This document shows, in pieces, positions 42,330 through 51,124 of a stretch of 64,000 bases of DNA (its first letter is position 1; the number at the start of each line of letters is the position of its first letter). The stretch comes from Polyangiaceae bacterium. Lineage in GTDB: Bacteria; Myxococcota_A; Polyangia; Polyangiales; Polyangiaceae. The stretch is taken from assembly GCA_020633205.1 (NCBI GenBank), contig JACKEB010000012.1, positions 1 to 64,000 on the forward strand, given 5' to 3'. The translations under genes and the position numbers were made by a program. Below the pieces are notes generated by a model, which did no database searches, was not told where the DNA came from, and was given only the letters and a program-made list of their open reading frames with translations.

Positions 42330-43646
42330 GTGGCAACGAACACCGCTACCGAAGTCCAAACCTTTCTGGATGCCGTCGCACCCGCTGGGCGACGCCGCGA
42401 CGCGCTCGCGCTGCTCGAGCTGATGCGCGAAGCGACGGGACTCGAACCGACGATGAGCGGTTCTTCGATCGTCGGCTTCGGCGAGTACTCCTACGAGTAC
42501 GACAGCGGTCGTAAGGGCACGGCGCCAGCAGCTGGGTTCTCGCCACGCAAGGCGGCGACCACGATCTATCTCCTCGACGGGATCGCCTACCACGAAGCCG
42601 CGCTGGAGAAGCTAGGGCCCCACACCACGGGTGTCGGCTGCCTCTACATCAAGGACCTCAGCAAGGTCGACCTGCGCGTGCTGAAGGGCATCGTCCGCAA
42701 GTCGTTCAAGCAGCTCACCGCCAAGACCTATGGCAAGCGCGCGCGCGACGCCGCCGCGACCAAGGCTCCCAAGAAGTCGACCCGAACCGGTTCAGCGAAG
42801 AGCCCCATCGACACCTATCTAGAGGGCATCGAGAACCTCACCGCACGCGCGACGCTCACGCGGCTGTGTGAGCATTTGCGTGAGTTGCTGCCGACCGCGA
42901 CGGAGACGATCAGCTACAACATGCCGGCCTTCCGGTTGCCGAACGGAAAGGTCGCTGCGGGCTTCGCCTTCTTCGGGAAGAACTGCGGGTACTACCCCCA
43001 CAGCGGCAACGTCGTCCCGAAGCTCGGCGCGCTCGTCGATGGCTACAAGGGGACGAAAGGTGGCATCGCGTTTCCGCCCGACAAGCCGCTGCCAAAGAAG
43101 ATTGTGAGCGCCCTCGTACGCACACGCCTCGCCGAGATCGCCGAGAAGGAGGCCGCCCCGAAGAAGCCCAAGAAGGCGGCGACCAAACCAGCGACGGGAA
43201 AGACGACGACGTCCAATAAAGCGACTGCAAAGACAGCGACCGCCAAGAAGACGACCACCAAAGCGAGTGTCACGAAGCCTGCTTCTGCGGACGCAGCGAA
43301 GAAGCCGCGCATCTTCGCGATGTCGTTCGCCAGCGTGTACCCACTCTACGTGCAAAAGGTCGAGAAGAAGGGCCGCACGCAACAGGAGGTCGACGAGGTC
43401 ATCGCCTGGCTCACCGGCTATCGCGGCAAGGCTCTGCAGCGCGCCATCGACAAGAAGGTCGACTTCGAGGCGTTCTTTGGCGCCGCACCGCGCTGGAACC
43501 CGAAGGCCGAGCTCATCACAGGAGTCATCTGCGGGGTGCGCGTCGAAGACGTCGCGGATCCGCTGATGCAGAAGATCCGCTACCTCGACAAGCTGGTGGA
43601 TGAGCTCGCCAGGGGGAAGAAGCTCGAGAGCATCCTGCGATCGTAA
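42330..43646 (+). CDS. DUF1801-DUF1801-(K/A/T-rich linker)-DUF2200 fusion protein
   Basis: 438 residues from a GTG. Residues 1 to about 120: DUF1801 (FLDAVAPAGRRRDALALLELMREATGLEP...KDLSKVDLRVLKGIVRKSFKQL). About 150-270: a second DUF1801-like domain (IDTYLEGI...ATETISYNMPAFRLPNGKVAAGFAFFGKNCGYYPHSGNV). About 275-325: a Lys/Ala/Thr-rich low-complexity linker like histone H1 or AlgP tails, potentially nucleic-acid binding. About 325-438: DUF2200 (FAMSFASVYPLYVQKVEKKGRTQQEVDEVIAWLTGY). DUF1801 resembles frataxin/iron-chaperone folds; none of the three has a proven role here. A DUF1801 gene converges from 43650. Confidence 0.88.
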   Translation: MATNTATEVQTFLDAVAPAGRRRDALALLELMREATGLEPTMSGSSIVGFGEYSYEYDSGRKGTAPAAGFSPRKAATTIYLLDGIAYHEAALEKLGPHTTGVGCLYIKDLSKVDLRVLKGIVRKSFKQLTAKTYGKRARDAAATKAPKKSTRTGSAKSPIDTYLEGIENLTARATLTRLCEHLRELLPTATETISYNMPAFRLPNGKVAAGFAFFGKNCGYYPHSGNVVPKLGALVDGYKGTKGGIAFPPDKPLPKKIVSALVRTRLAEIAEKEAAPKKPKKAATKPATGKTTTSNKATAKTATAKKTTTKASVTKPASADAAKKPRIFAMSFASVYPLYVQKVEKKGRTQQEVDEVIAWLTGYRGKALQRAIDKKVDFEAFFGAAPRWNPKAELITGVICGVRVEDVADPLMQKIRYLDKLVDELARGKKLESILRS

Positions 43647-43649
43647 CGG

Positions 43650-44045
43650 CTACCAGCTACCGATCTTCTCGAGCACGCCGCGCCGCTTGACGACGTTCTT
43701 GTAGTCCCATTGCACCGTCCGAGCTGTTCGCAGCCAGCGCTTCAGATCCCGCAGCTTGATCTGCGACGCATCGGTGATGCGCAGCTCCGCGGCTTTGAAC
43801 TTACCCTCGGGCTGAAGCAGCGGCTTCTCGAAGGACTGCCCGCTCCAGAAGAGCAGCTGCACGTGCGTCTTGCGCACCCAGTAGCCGACGATGGGATTGC
43901 CATCGATGAACCACACCGGAGCGCCGTGCCAGATCTTGCTCTCAGCTTTCTTGAGTCCTGCGTCGATCGCTGTCGCCAGCGCCTCGCAGATCTCGCGAGA
44001 GCCTGCTGACTGAGCGGCGTTGTACTTCTGGATGTCCTCGTGCAT
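43650..44045 (-). CDS. DUF1801 family protein
   Basis: 131 residues from the ATG at 44045. SREICEALATAIDAGLKKAESKIWHGAPVWFIDGNPIVGYWVRKTHVQLLFWSGQSF is the DUF1801/YdhG-like core. The C-terminus is basic (KLRDLKRWLRTARTVQWDYKNVVKRRG). Upstream frame extensions (to 44180) are rejected as non-family-like. It lies 3 bp from the convergent fusion gene, which itself contains two DUF1801 domains. Function unknown. Confidence 0.88.
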   Translation of the reverse strand: MHEDIQKYNAAQSAGSREICEALATAIDAGLKKAESKIWHGAPVWFIDGNPIVGYWVRKTHVQLLFWSGQSFEKPLLQPEGKFKAAELRITDASQIKLRDLKRWLRTARTVQWDYKNVVKRRGVLEKIGSW

Positions 44046-44230
44046 CGCGTGTTCCGTTAGCCCTAGCGCGACTTGGCGTGGCTGGGTAACGGACATGGAG
44101 CGAGGTGGGTTGGTTCGTTGGGGTGAGTTGTTGGGCCTGGCGTTCACCAGGGTCGGGCGCGCGTGGCGAGCGAAGGGCAACAGATTTGCTTGCGGAGTTC
44201 TGATGCGGGCCCGAACCTGGACGCTCTCCC

Positions 44231-45331
44231 ATGGCCAAGAAGACCTCTCCGATGAAGCGCCGCGCTACCAAGGTGGGGCGCGCGGCTCCCCGAACGAATC
44301 GGACTCGCACCGTCGGGGACGAGAAGCGGTTCGCCGAGGTCGTGGCACTCATCGAGACTGCGCGTGCTCGTGGCCACCAGGCCGTGAACGCAGTGCTCGT
44401 CGAACACTACTGGGAACTCGGAGAGTACATCAGCCGAAAGATCGCGAGCGCTGAGTGGGGGGACGGCGTGGTCAAGGAGCTCGCTGCCGATCTCGCGCGG
44501 CGCTACCCCGGCACCCGCGGGTACACCCGGCCGAACCTGTTCCGGATGCGCCAGTTCTACGAGGCGTACCATGGGCATCGAAAAGTCTCAGCGCTGCTGA
44601 GACAATTGCCGTGGACGCATCACCTGCTCATCCTCGGCCAGACGAAAGCCGTCGAGGCGCGGGAGTTCTACATCCTCACCGCCATCAAGGAACGATGGAC
44701 CTCCCGCGAGCTTGAACGCCAGCTACGATCAGGTGCGGTCCTTCGCGATGCGCAGCCGGCGAAGAAAGTCTCACCAGTGCTGAGACAAACTCATCCGACC
44801 GCCCTGGCTGAGTTCAAGAGCGCATACAATGTCGAGTTCCTCGGCCTCACCGCTGACCACTCCGAGGCTGATCTCCACACGGCGTTGCTTCGCAACTTGG
44901 GACGCTTCCTCACGGAGCTAGGTCGAGACTTCTGCTTTGTGGGTTCGGAGTACCCGTTGCAGGTAGGCAACCAGGATTTCGCGGTCGACCTCGTGTTCTT
45001 CCACAGAGGGCTGCAGTGCCTCGTAGCCTTCGAGCTGAAGACCGAGAAATTCAGGCCCGCCGATCTTGGACAGCTCTCGTTCTACGTTGAGGCGCTCGAT
45101 CGCGACGTGAAGAAGCCTCACGAGCGGCCTTCAATCGGCGTTCTGCTTTGCGCGACGAAGGACGACGAAGTTGTGGAATACGCGCTTGCGCGGACGACGT
45201 CGCCCACCCTCGTAGCCGAGTACCAGACGGTGCTGCCCCCGAAGGAGGTGCTCCGCGCGAAACTTCATGAGCTGTACGCGCAGCTCGCACCGCCGGATGA
45301 CACATCCGGGACAGGAACTGGGCATGGCTGA
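44231..45331 (+). CDS. YhcG-type PDDEXK nuclease domain protein (DUF1016)
   Basis: 366 residues. A basic N-tail (KKTSPMKRRATKVGRAAPRTNRTR) precedes the DUF1016 N-domain (VVALIETARARGHQAVNAVLVEHYWELGEYISRKI...YPGTRGYTRPNLFRMRQFYEAY). The C-terminal PDDEXK nuclease fold has FAVDLVFFHRGLQCLVAFELKTEKF supplying the Asp and ExK. Members occur in mobile and defence-rich regions and have been linked to restriction/anti-phage or TA contexts; no partner methylase is present here. Probably a DNA nuclease (family inference). Confidence 0.92.
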   Translation: MAKKTSPMKRRATKVGRAAPRTNRTRTVGDEKRFAEVVALIETARARGHQAVNAVLVEHYWELGEYISRKIASAEWGDGVVKELAADLARRYPGTRGYTRPNLFRMRQFYEAYHGHRKVSALLRQLPWTHHLLILGQTKAVEAREFYILTAIKERWTSRELERQLRSGAVLRDAQPAKKVSPVLRQTHPTALAEFKSAYNVEFLGLTADHSEADLHTALLRNLGRFLTELGRDFCFVGSEYPLQVGNQDFAVDLVFFHRGLQCLVAFELKTEKFRPADLGQLSFYVEALDRDVKKPHERPSIGVLLCATKDDEVVEYALARTTSPTLVAEYQTVLPPKEVLRAKLHELYAQLAPPDDTSGTGTGHG

Positions 45332-45501
45332 GCGCAAACGGGGAACGAGCACGAACGGCGCGACCTTCGAAGCCCTGGCCACGACCAGCGTCTTCTTGGA
45401 GGACCTAAGGCAACGCTCTTTGGGCGACGAGGCAAGGACGGGGCAGGTCACGGATATTGGGTGATCGGGGCGTCGCCTTGCTTCTCGTCTCGTGACTTGC
45501 C

Positions 45502-46665
45502 CTATGGCGGCGGCGACTGGTTGAGCGACAAGGCACCGCGCTTCTCCTTGGTCGCTTCGTGCACAAGCTGCCTGTGCGCGCGATAGTTCTCCTCTCCTAT
45601 CACCCGACCGATCACTTCATCGAGCTCACGGCTGCGAACCAGAGCGTCGACGTACTCATCAAACTGCTTCGCGGTGAGCTTCTCCGAGAAAGCCGTCGCG
45701 ATGTCGATGAGAGTCCAAGCCACAACGACAGCTGCTGTCGACAAGGCTTCAATCGAAGCCTCGTTGTCCTGCCGTGCTCGATGCGTGAGATCGTGCCTCG
45801 ATTTGAAGATGTCTTGGAGCGTCAGGCCGTTTGGCAGCTTCACGACGAAGCTGCTGACACGCTTTTCGAGATCTGTGAAGTTCTTCGTATTGAAGAGGAT
45901 CTCGTACGAGGTCACAGCGAGTTGCAGCTTCGCGAAGTTTGAAGAGCATGCCGCGTCCTGAGCGATCAACGCGGAGGTGATGATGCGTTTCTCCAGGCTC
46001 GATGGGGTCAGCGTGTTGAGCACCCTGCAGATGCCGTGCTGATAGTGAAGGTCCCACGACTCTCCAGCGATGATCGGCGCGCCAGTGCGGACTGAGTTGC
46101 GAAGTGCTTGTTTGGAAACCGATACGGGTTTCTGAACAATGTTGGGGTTCACGATCTGTTGAATTTGCGCTGATGGAGGGGCTCCTCCGCCGAGCGTGAG
46201 AGACTTGGGAGCAAGATACCAGGCGTATTCGCGAGGGTTCCCACAGAAGGCAGTCGCTCGAAGGCCGCGAAGAAATCTGGTCCCAGTGAGCATCGCGCGA
46301 ATCTTTTCAGCTCTTCGCCTCTCGGCTGCCTCATCGCCGCGCGCTCGCACTGCGACATAACCTTCGGGAGGAAACTCTACCAACGTCTCCCGATTCCCTG
46401 GGGTCCGCTCGCCCAGGGCTTCGCTCAGTCGCCCATGAGTCAAGACTAGAACAGCATCCGAGGTTGCCCCACGCGCTACGCGCTCCCGCGCCACCGTGAG
46501 CGACACTAAAGTCGCGTCTCCCCACAGCGGGTCGTTGAAGCCGTCCTTCTCGTCGTCAAGCGCCAGCCCATACAGCGGAAACAGCTTCCAAGTCGAACTC
46601 GTGCGTGGGTTGTTCGGTCTCCCTTTCTGACCTTTCGAGCCGCTCTTCTTCTTCGAGCTCATCAT
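45502..46665 (-). CDS. Uncharacterised protein with HEPN-like Rx4H motif
   Basis: About 387 residues (ATG at 46665; GTGAGG adjacent). A basic Ser/Lys/Gly N-tail (SSKKKSGSKGQKGRPNN) precedes a domain of unknown family (about 20-190). A helical C-terminal half contains LQDIFKSRHDLTHRA; RHDLTH fits the HEPN ribonuclease motif R-x4-H, followed by a long helix (ALSTAAVVVAWTLIDIATAFSEKL) as in HEPN domains. G+C is visibly lower than in neighbouring genes, suggesting transfer. No partner MNT nucleotidyltransferase is adjacent. HEPN assignment is inference. Confidence 0.75.
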   Translation of the reverse strand: MMSSKKKSGSKGQKGRPNNPRTSSTWKLFPLYGLALDDEKDGFNDPLWGDATLVSLTVARERVARGATSDAVLVLTHGRLSEALGERTPGNRETLVEFPPEGYVAVRARGDEAAERRRAEKIRAMLTGTRFLRGLRATAFCGNPREYAWYLAPKSLTLGGGAPPSAQIQQIVNPNIVQKPVSVSKQALRNSVRTGAPIIAGESWDLHYQHGICRVLNTLTPSSLEKRIITSALIAQDAACSSNFAKLQLAVTSYEILFNTKNFTDLEKRVSSFVVKLPNGLTLQDIFKSRHDLTHRARQDNEASIEALSTAAVVVAWTLIDIATAFSEKLTAKQFDEYVDALVRSRELDEVIGRVIGEENYRAHRQLVHEATKEKRGALSLNQSPPP

Positions 46666-47015
46666 CCTCACCCCATTACAGATCCTCGTTCGTCGCTTGG
46701 CATCGCTGCTCCTGGATCTCCAAACAGGTCGTGACCTCGAAGTCAACTCGAGCCGTCCTCACCTCGCGCTAAGCCTGCGAATCGAGATCCTTCGTCAGTG
46801 GCTTCGTTGTGGAGCCAACGCGCACGCGATCGATCACCAGGCGGATTGCGATGTTGACTGCGTGGAGCTTCGCGCTGCCAGTCGTGCTCTTCAACGCGCG
46901 ACGCTCCGCGTGGTGTTCGAGGACGGAAACCTGCTGATCCGCGCGGTGTGCACGCTGGTCCTAGGCGCGCCGCTTATCTGCGGGCACTCCGGGTCGAGGC
47001 GCGGCGGTCGGCGAG
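46666..47015. other. Intergenic region at end of island
   Basis: 350 bp between the start of the HEPN-like gene and the stop of the giant HEAT gene. Frames exist on both strands but none has a recognisable family or convincing start. A TTG-initiated plus-strand frame from 46697 merges into antisense of the HEAT gene and is not called. Confidence 0.4.
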
Positions 47016-50000
47016 CTACCGCGGCACCACCCACGCCGCGCGGCTCGCGACCAACGGATCCTGGTCGGCCTGATAGACTGCCAGGCGCTCGCGCTGCTCT
47101 TTGCCCCAACCCCGCTTGGGCTTGGAGGTTGCGAGCAGGGCTTCCAAGGCGATGCGTCGCAGCCGCGGGTCCTCTGCGTTGGAGAGCAGGCCCTCGATCT
47201 GTGACGGATGCACTGCGTGGCGCACCGCGCTCAGTGCGGCCTCCATGCTGTCGTAGTGCAGCAGGTTCTGGTCCGACAGCGACGTGAGCAGCTCGCTCAG
47301 CCGCCGGAAGTCATACAGCCTGCCTGCCAGGCGAATGGCTTGAGGGGCCAGCAGCGGATCGGCGATCAGGCCGGTGAGCACCTGCTTGCCCACGTCGGTG
47401 CGGGCCTTGCCAGCGTAAGGGCCCAGGTGGTTCGGTAGTACCTCTAGTAGTGCCGCGAGGATATGACGCTTGGCGGTGACCTCGGTCAACTGGAGCAGCG
47501 CCCGCGCGAGCTGCTCGCTTTCACGGCCCTGCATGCGATGCATGCAGGCGTTGAACGCCGCGACGGCCTCCGCAGCTTGCTCCGCGCGTAGCCCCGCGGC
47601 GCAGGCGTTCCACAGCACCCGCTCGGCGTCGACCAAGGGGATGTACGCCACGCGGCCTAGGAGCGCCAGGCGGGCGTCCAGCTCCGGGCGCTGCAGCAAC
47701 TTGCTGAACAGCCGGGTGATGCGCGCTTCGCTCTCGGCGCTCAGGCGTGCAGTGGGGATCTCCGCGAGGCGACTCGCCAGCACCCAATCCGAGCTGTCGG
47801 ATGCCTCTTCCCACACTTGCCATGCCTCTTCGCGATCGAGGTGGGGCCACAGCGCTCGCAGCAGCGCGAGGTGGACGTCGCGGTGGAGCGAACTGCGGTC
47901 GTAGCTCAGCAAGAGCTGAAGTCCGGGTTCACCCGCGTAGTCACCGAGCAGTCGGATCACCTCTTTGGCGACGGTGACTTGCTTGAGCGGCACGCTCTTC
48001 AGCATCTCGATGACCTCGCTGCGTGGCAGTGCCAAGAGCTGCTTACGCCACGCGTAGATCGCCCAGCGCGCGCGATCGTCGCCGAGGCACTCTTGAAGCG
48101 TCGCGAGGCCGCTCCCGTCGTCGAGGTGGGGCAGCGCACGCACCGCCATCTCACGGAGCGGCGCCCTCGGATCGCTCGCGAAGCGGATCAGCAGCTGGCT
48201 CGGCGCGAAGGCCAAGCGCGTGAGCTGATCCAGGCAGCTACGCAGGGTAGGCACGTCGCGCTCGGTGTCTGCCAGGATCGCCTCGAGCGATTCCGCGCGG
48301 GTACACTGGTCGCGGGCCGTCCAGCTGCCGTGCCCCAGTCGGAAGTGGATCACCCAGCGCGTCTGCTCGCTGGAGAAGCGCCCGTGCAATGGGCGCTCGC
48401 CAAGGAAGCCTCGCAAGCGACTCTGGCGCTGAGTGGCCACGAAGTCTGCGATGCTGGGGGCCGCGATGAAGCTCTCGTCCTTGGCGAGCAGCTCATCTGC
48501 CAACTCGGAGAAGGCCTTGGGATCCGCGCGGCGCACTTGGGCGAGCAAGGTCGTCACCACGCCGAGTAGGGGCACGCTCCGCGCGAGTGCGCGCATGGCT
48601 TCCAGCACCGAAGGCATCTCGCCGAGCCGCGGACCCGCGCTGAGCGCTAGCCAGGCCAAGGCGCCGGCGCGCTCCTGGGTCGCCCAGGTGCCCATGAGAT
48701 CACAGATGGCTGGCTCGAGGGCTGCGAGATCGTCCCGCGCCACCCCCACCAAGAGACCCAGGCTGGAGATATTGCCGCGGATCTTGAGCAAGCGGCTGAG
48801 GTTCTGGGCGGCCCAAGGCGCGTCCAGTCGGAACAGGCTGGTGAGCAGTCGGTCGAGGTGGAAGCTCGTGCCTGTTGAGAGATCCGCGGCGTCCAGCGCG
48901 TGGTCCACGATCTCACCCAGCTGTCCTAGGTGTTCAGCGCCAAAGCAACGCCGCGGGAGATCCGCGAGGCTAGCGAGCATCACCCCGCGTACCGGGTCTT
49001 GCTCAAATCGCCTCGCGGAAACGAGATCGAGGGCGAGCCGCGTGGCGCCTGGGTTGAACTCGGCGGCGGCGATCAGCGCTCGCAAGGCGTAGCCCCGCTC
49101 TTCTCCTTCAGGGTGGCCGAGCCAGGGCGCCACGATTTGCTTGGCGGCGTCGGGAGCCAGGAAGCGCGCGTACTGAATGCGCTCCCGCGGCCGCGTCTGG
49201 AGGTAGTCCACGGCGGTCAGGTGGCGGGTGGCCTCGCGTTGTTGCAGGTCCGGAGGCAGGTGCGCGACCTGGGCGATGGAGATCACGCCGTGAGTGTCGC
49301 GGGCCGCCGCGCTCCAGCGCCGGAACGCCTCGTCGCGCTGGGGGTGCGTTGGCTCCAGGTAGCGAAACAAGAAGCCGCCCCAGCTGCGCTGCACCCCGGC
49401 GCTGGCCATCCCCTTGAGCCAGGTGCTCAAGACCTGTTCGCGTTGCTCTTGGGGCAGGCTCAGGTACCAGCGCTTGCCGCGCTTTGGGTCATCGCTGAGG
49501 GTCGTCGGCGCGTGGAGGAGCAGGTAGCACAAGCGTTCGCTGCCCAAACGTGCGGCCAGGTTAGTGAAGCGCACCGCGCCGAATGCCCCCGGCGCGGGCA
49601 CCGGCCGCGTGGCGATGTGCAGGCGCTTGAGCTCATCGAACATTGCCTCGGGGAAGCGCTTGGCGAGCTGTTGGATGCTCGAACCCAGCCAATACCCCGG
49701 GGCCTGTTCGAAGGTCATCAGGCGGCCCACCAGAGCGATCGCTTGTTCGCCGGCGTGCGCTGCGAGCTCTGGCAGCACGGCGGTCAAGCGCCAGCGCAGA
49801 CGCGGATCGATGCCGCCCTTGGCCTCGTCCAGGGCTTGATTCAGCAATGACGCGACGAGCGCGCCGTGGAAGCGCGCCAGGCGCCCCCAGCCGTGAGGCG
49901 TGAGGCGGTTCAACGTGGCGGCTGTATCACTGGAAGCGAGCAGCTCGCTGACCAGCTCCGGTGAGGCATAGCCGAGCAGGTCGAGGCGTTGCTGGTCCGG

Positions 50001-50417
50001 GTCTTGCGCCGACCACACCCCGTGCAGCCAGCTGTCCACAGCTGCGGTGCGTCCATGGCGGCGCAGCTTGAGCAGTAGCGTCTTTCGCGCGCCGGCGGGG
50101 GCATGATCCAAACACACGCTCAGCCCTTCGTCGTCGCACACGTGGACGGCGAGCTTCAACGCGCGCTTGCGCAGCACTTGGGAAGGTCCCCGAACGGCGG
50201 CCAACACTTGCTCACTGCTCGCGCTGCCGTAGCTGCTCGCCAGGGCCAGGCTGCGCAGGTAGCTGCTTGGACTCGCCGCGAGCTGCGCGACGAGCGTTGC
50301 CGCGCGGCTATCGCTCCTCGCCTCTCGCCCGAGCTCGACGCAGCGCGCGACGCGCACGCGGTGGTCCAGGCCATCGACGCTGGCGGCGAAGCCCGCAGCC
50401 AAGTCTTGCTCGCTCAT
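47016..50417 (-). CDS. Giant HEAT-like repeat protein
   Basis: 1133 residues, no signal peptide or membrane segment, very rich in Leu, Ala and Arg. Helical pairs recur throughout (SPSSYLRSLALASSYGSASSEQVLAAV, LRWRLTAVLPELAAHAGEQAIALVGRLM, LIRFASDPRAPLREMAVRALPHLDDGSGLATLQECLGDD), consistent with one long superhelical solenoid. No catalytic domain is visible. Such proteins usually scaffold complexes or bind nucleic acid. It is monocistronic and next to the island; its G+C and codon use match the host, so it is probably not part of the mobile segment. Confidence 0.85.
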   Translation of the reverse strand: MSEQDLAAGFAASVDGLDHRVRVARCVELGREARSDSRAATLVAQLAASPSSYLRSLALASSYGSASSEQVLAAVRGPSQVLRKRALKLAVHVCDDEGLSVCLDHAPAGARKTLLLKLRRHGRTAAVDSWLHGVWSAQDPDQQRLDLLGYASPELVSELLASSDTAATLNRLTPHGWGRLARFHGALVASLLNQALDEAKGGIDPRLRWRLTAVLPELAAHAGEQAIALVGRLMTFEQAPGYWLGSSIQQLAKRFPEAMFDELKRLHIATRPVPAPGAFGAVRFTNLAARLGSERLCYLLLHAPTTLSDDPKRGKRWYLSLPQEQREQVLSTWLKGMASAGVQRSWGGFLFRYLEPTHPQRDEAFRRWSAAARDTHGVISIAQVAHLPPDLQQREATRHLTAVDYLQTRPRERIQYARFLAPDAAKQIVAPWLGHPEGEERGYALRALIAAAEFNPGATRLALDLVSARRFEQDPVRGVMLASLADLPRRCFGAEHLGQLGEIVDHALDAADLSTGTSFHLDRLLTSLFRLDAPWAAQNLSRLLKIRGNISSLGLLVGVARDDLAALEPAICDLMGTWATQERAGALAWLALSAGPRLGEMPSVLEAMRALARSVPLLGVVTTLLAQVRRADPKAFSELADELLAKDESFIAAPSIADFVATQRQSRLRGFLGERPLHGRFSSEQTRWVIHFRLGHGSWTARDQCTRAESLEAILADTERDVPTLRSCLDQLTRLAFAPSQLLIRFASDPRAPLREMAVRALPHLDDGSGLATLQECLGDDRARWAIYAWRKQLLALPRSEVIEMLKSVPLKQVTVAKEVIRLLGDYAGEPGLQLLLSYDRSSLHRDVHLALLRALWPHLDREEAWQVWEEASDSSDWVLASRLAEIPTARLSAESEARITRLFSKLLQRPELDARLALLGRVAYIPLVDAERVLWNACAAGLRAEQAAEAVAAFNACMHRMQGRESEQLARALLQLTEVTAKRHILAALLEVLPNHLGPYAGKARTDVGKQVLTGLIADPLLAPQAIRLAGRLYDFRRLSELLTSLSDQNLLHYDSMEAALSAVRHAVHPSQIEGLLSNAEDPRLRRIALEALLATSKPKRGWGKEQRERLAVYQADQDPLVASRAAWVVPR

Positions 50418-50709
50418 GCCAGCACTTTAGCCCACGTCCCTCCCAGCGCGCGACGTGGTCGAAGTGCGATGGGCTTCAATGCGCCGCTTGGGAGGCGTTG
50501 TTGCTCGCGTGTGAAGCTTCCGGTAGGCGCGAGAGGCCTCCGAGATCGCGCGCTAGGCCTTCTGGGCGCGCGTGAAGGTGCCGCGGATGCACATGCAGGT
50601 ACCGCGGACGCACGAAAGGGCTCCAGGCAGGCGCGCAAGGCCTCTGCGCCACGCACGGGAGGTTTTTGGGGGGGAGGGGAACGCCACACAAGTGATGGCT
50701 CAGCTCGAG

Positions 50710-51078
50710 CTACACGTGTTGGTCGATCAGGATCGGGTTTCCGTCGGGATCCTCGAGGGTGATGTGTCCAGGACCCGCGTCGCCGTCGAGCTGCTTCGAG
50801 GTGGGTTGGATCCCTGCGGCTTCGAGCGCCTTGCACAGATCGCGCACGTCGCTGAAACCCTCCTTGGATTGGCCGGGACCGCTCCAGCCGGGATTGAAGG
50901 TGAGCATGTTCTTCTCGAACATGCCTTGGAAGAGACCGATCACCGTGTCGCCGTTCACGAGGATTGCCCACGCCTCACCGTCGCCTCCAGACATCGTGAA
51001 GCCGAGCTTCTCGTAAAACGCTCGCGAGCGAGACAGGTCTTTGACCGCCAAACTGATCGAAAATACGCCGAGGTCCAT
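50710..51078 (-). CDS. VOC-superfamily protein (glyoxalase-like)
   Basis: 122 residues from the ATG at 51078, giving the standard start FSISLAVKDLSRSRAFYEKLGF. The C-terminus HITLEDPDGNPILIDQHV is the expected VOC metal-site region. The 33 upstream codons of the longer frame are not VOC-like. A third VOC protein in this window, unrelated in position to the two at 12.9-13.8 kb. Substrate unknown. Confidence 0.92.
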   Translation of the reverse strand: MDLGVFSISLAVKDLSRSRAFYEKLGFTMSGGDGEAWAILVNGDTVIGLFQGMFEKNMLTFNPGWSGPGQSKEGFSDVRDLCKALEAAGIQPTSKQLDGDAGPGHITLEDPDGNPILIDQHV

Positions 51079-51124
51079 GGCGCTTGCCTTATCACTGCGG
51101 GGGTGGCGCTTCATCCCCCGCGCT

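Noticed and set aside
42007..42423. Full 138-codon gene upstream of the DUF1801 fusion
   Set aside because: The second half loses coding character and overlaps the fusion gene; at most a remnant.
40151..47015. Integrase-bearing complete genomic island
   Set aside because: No integrase, transposase or distal attachment repeat could be found in the window; only the circumstantial island signs are reported.
46697..47287. 196-codon plus-strand ORF
   Set aside because: TTG start, no family, and its second half is antisense to the giant HEAT gene.
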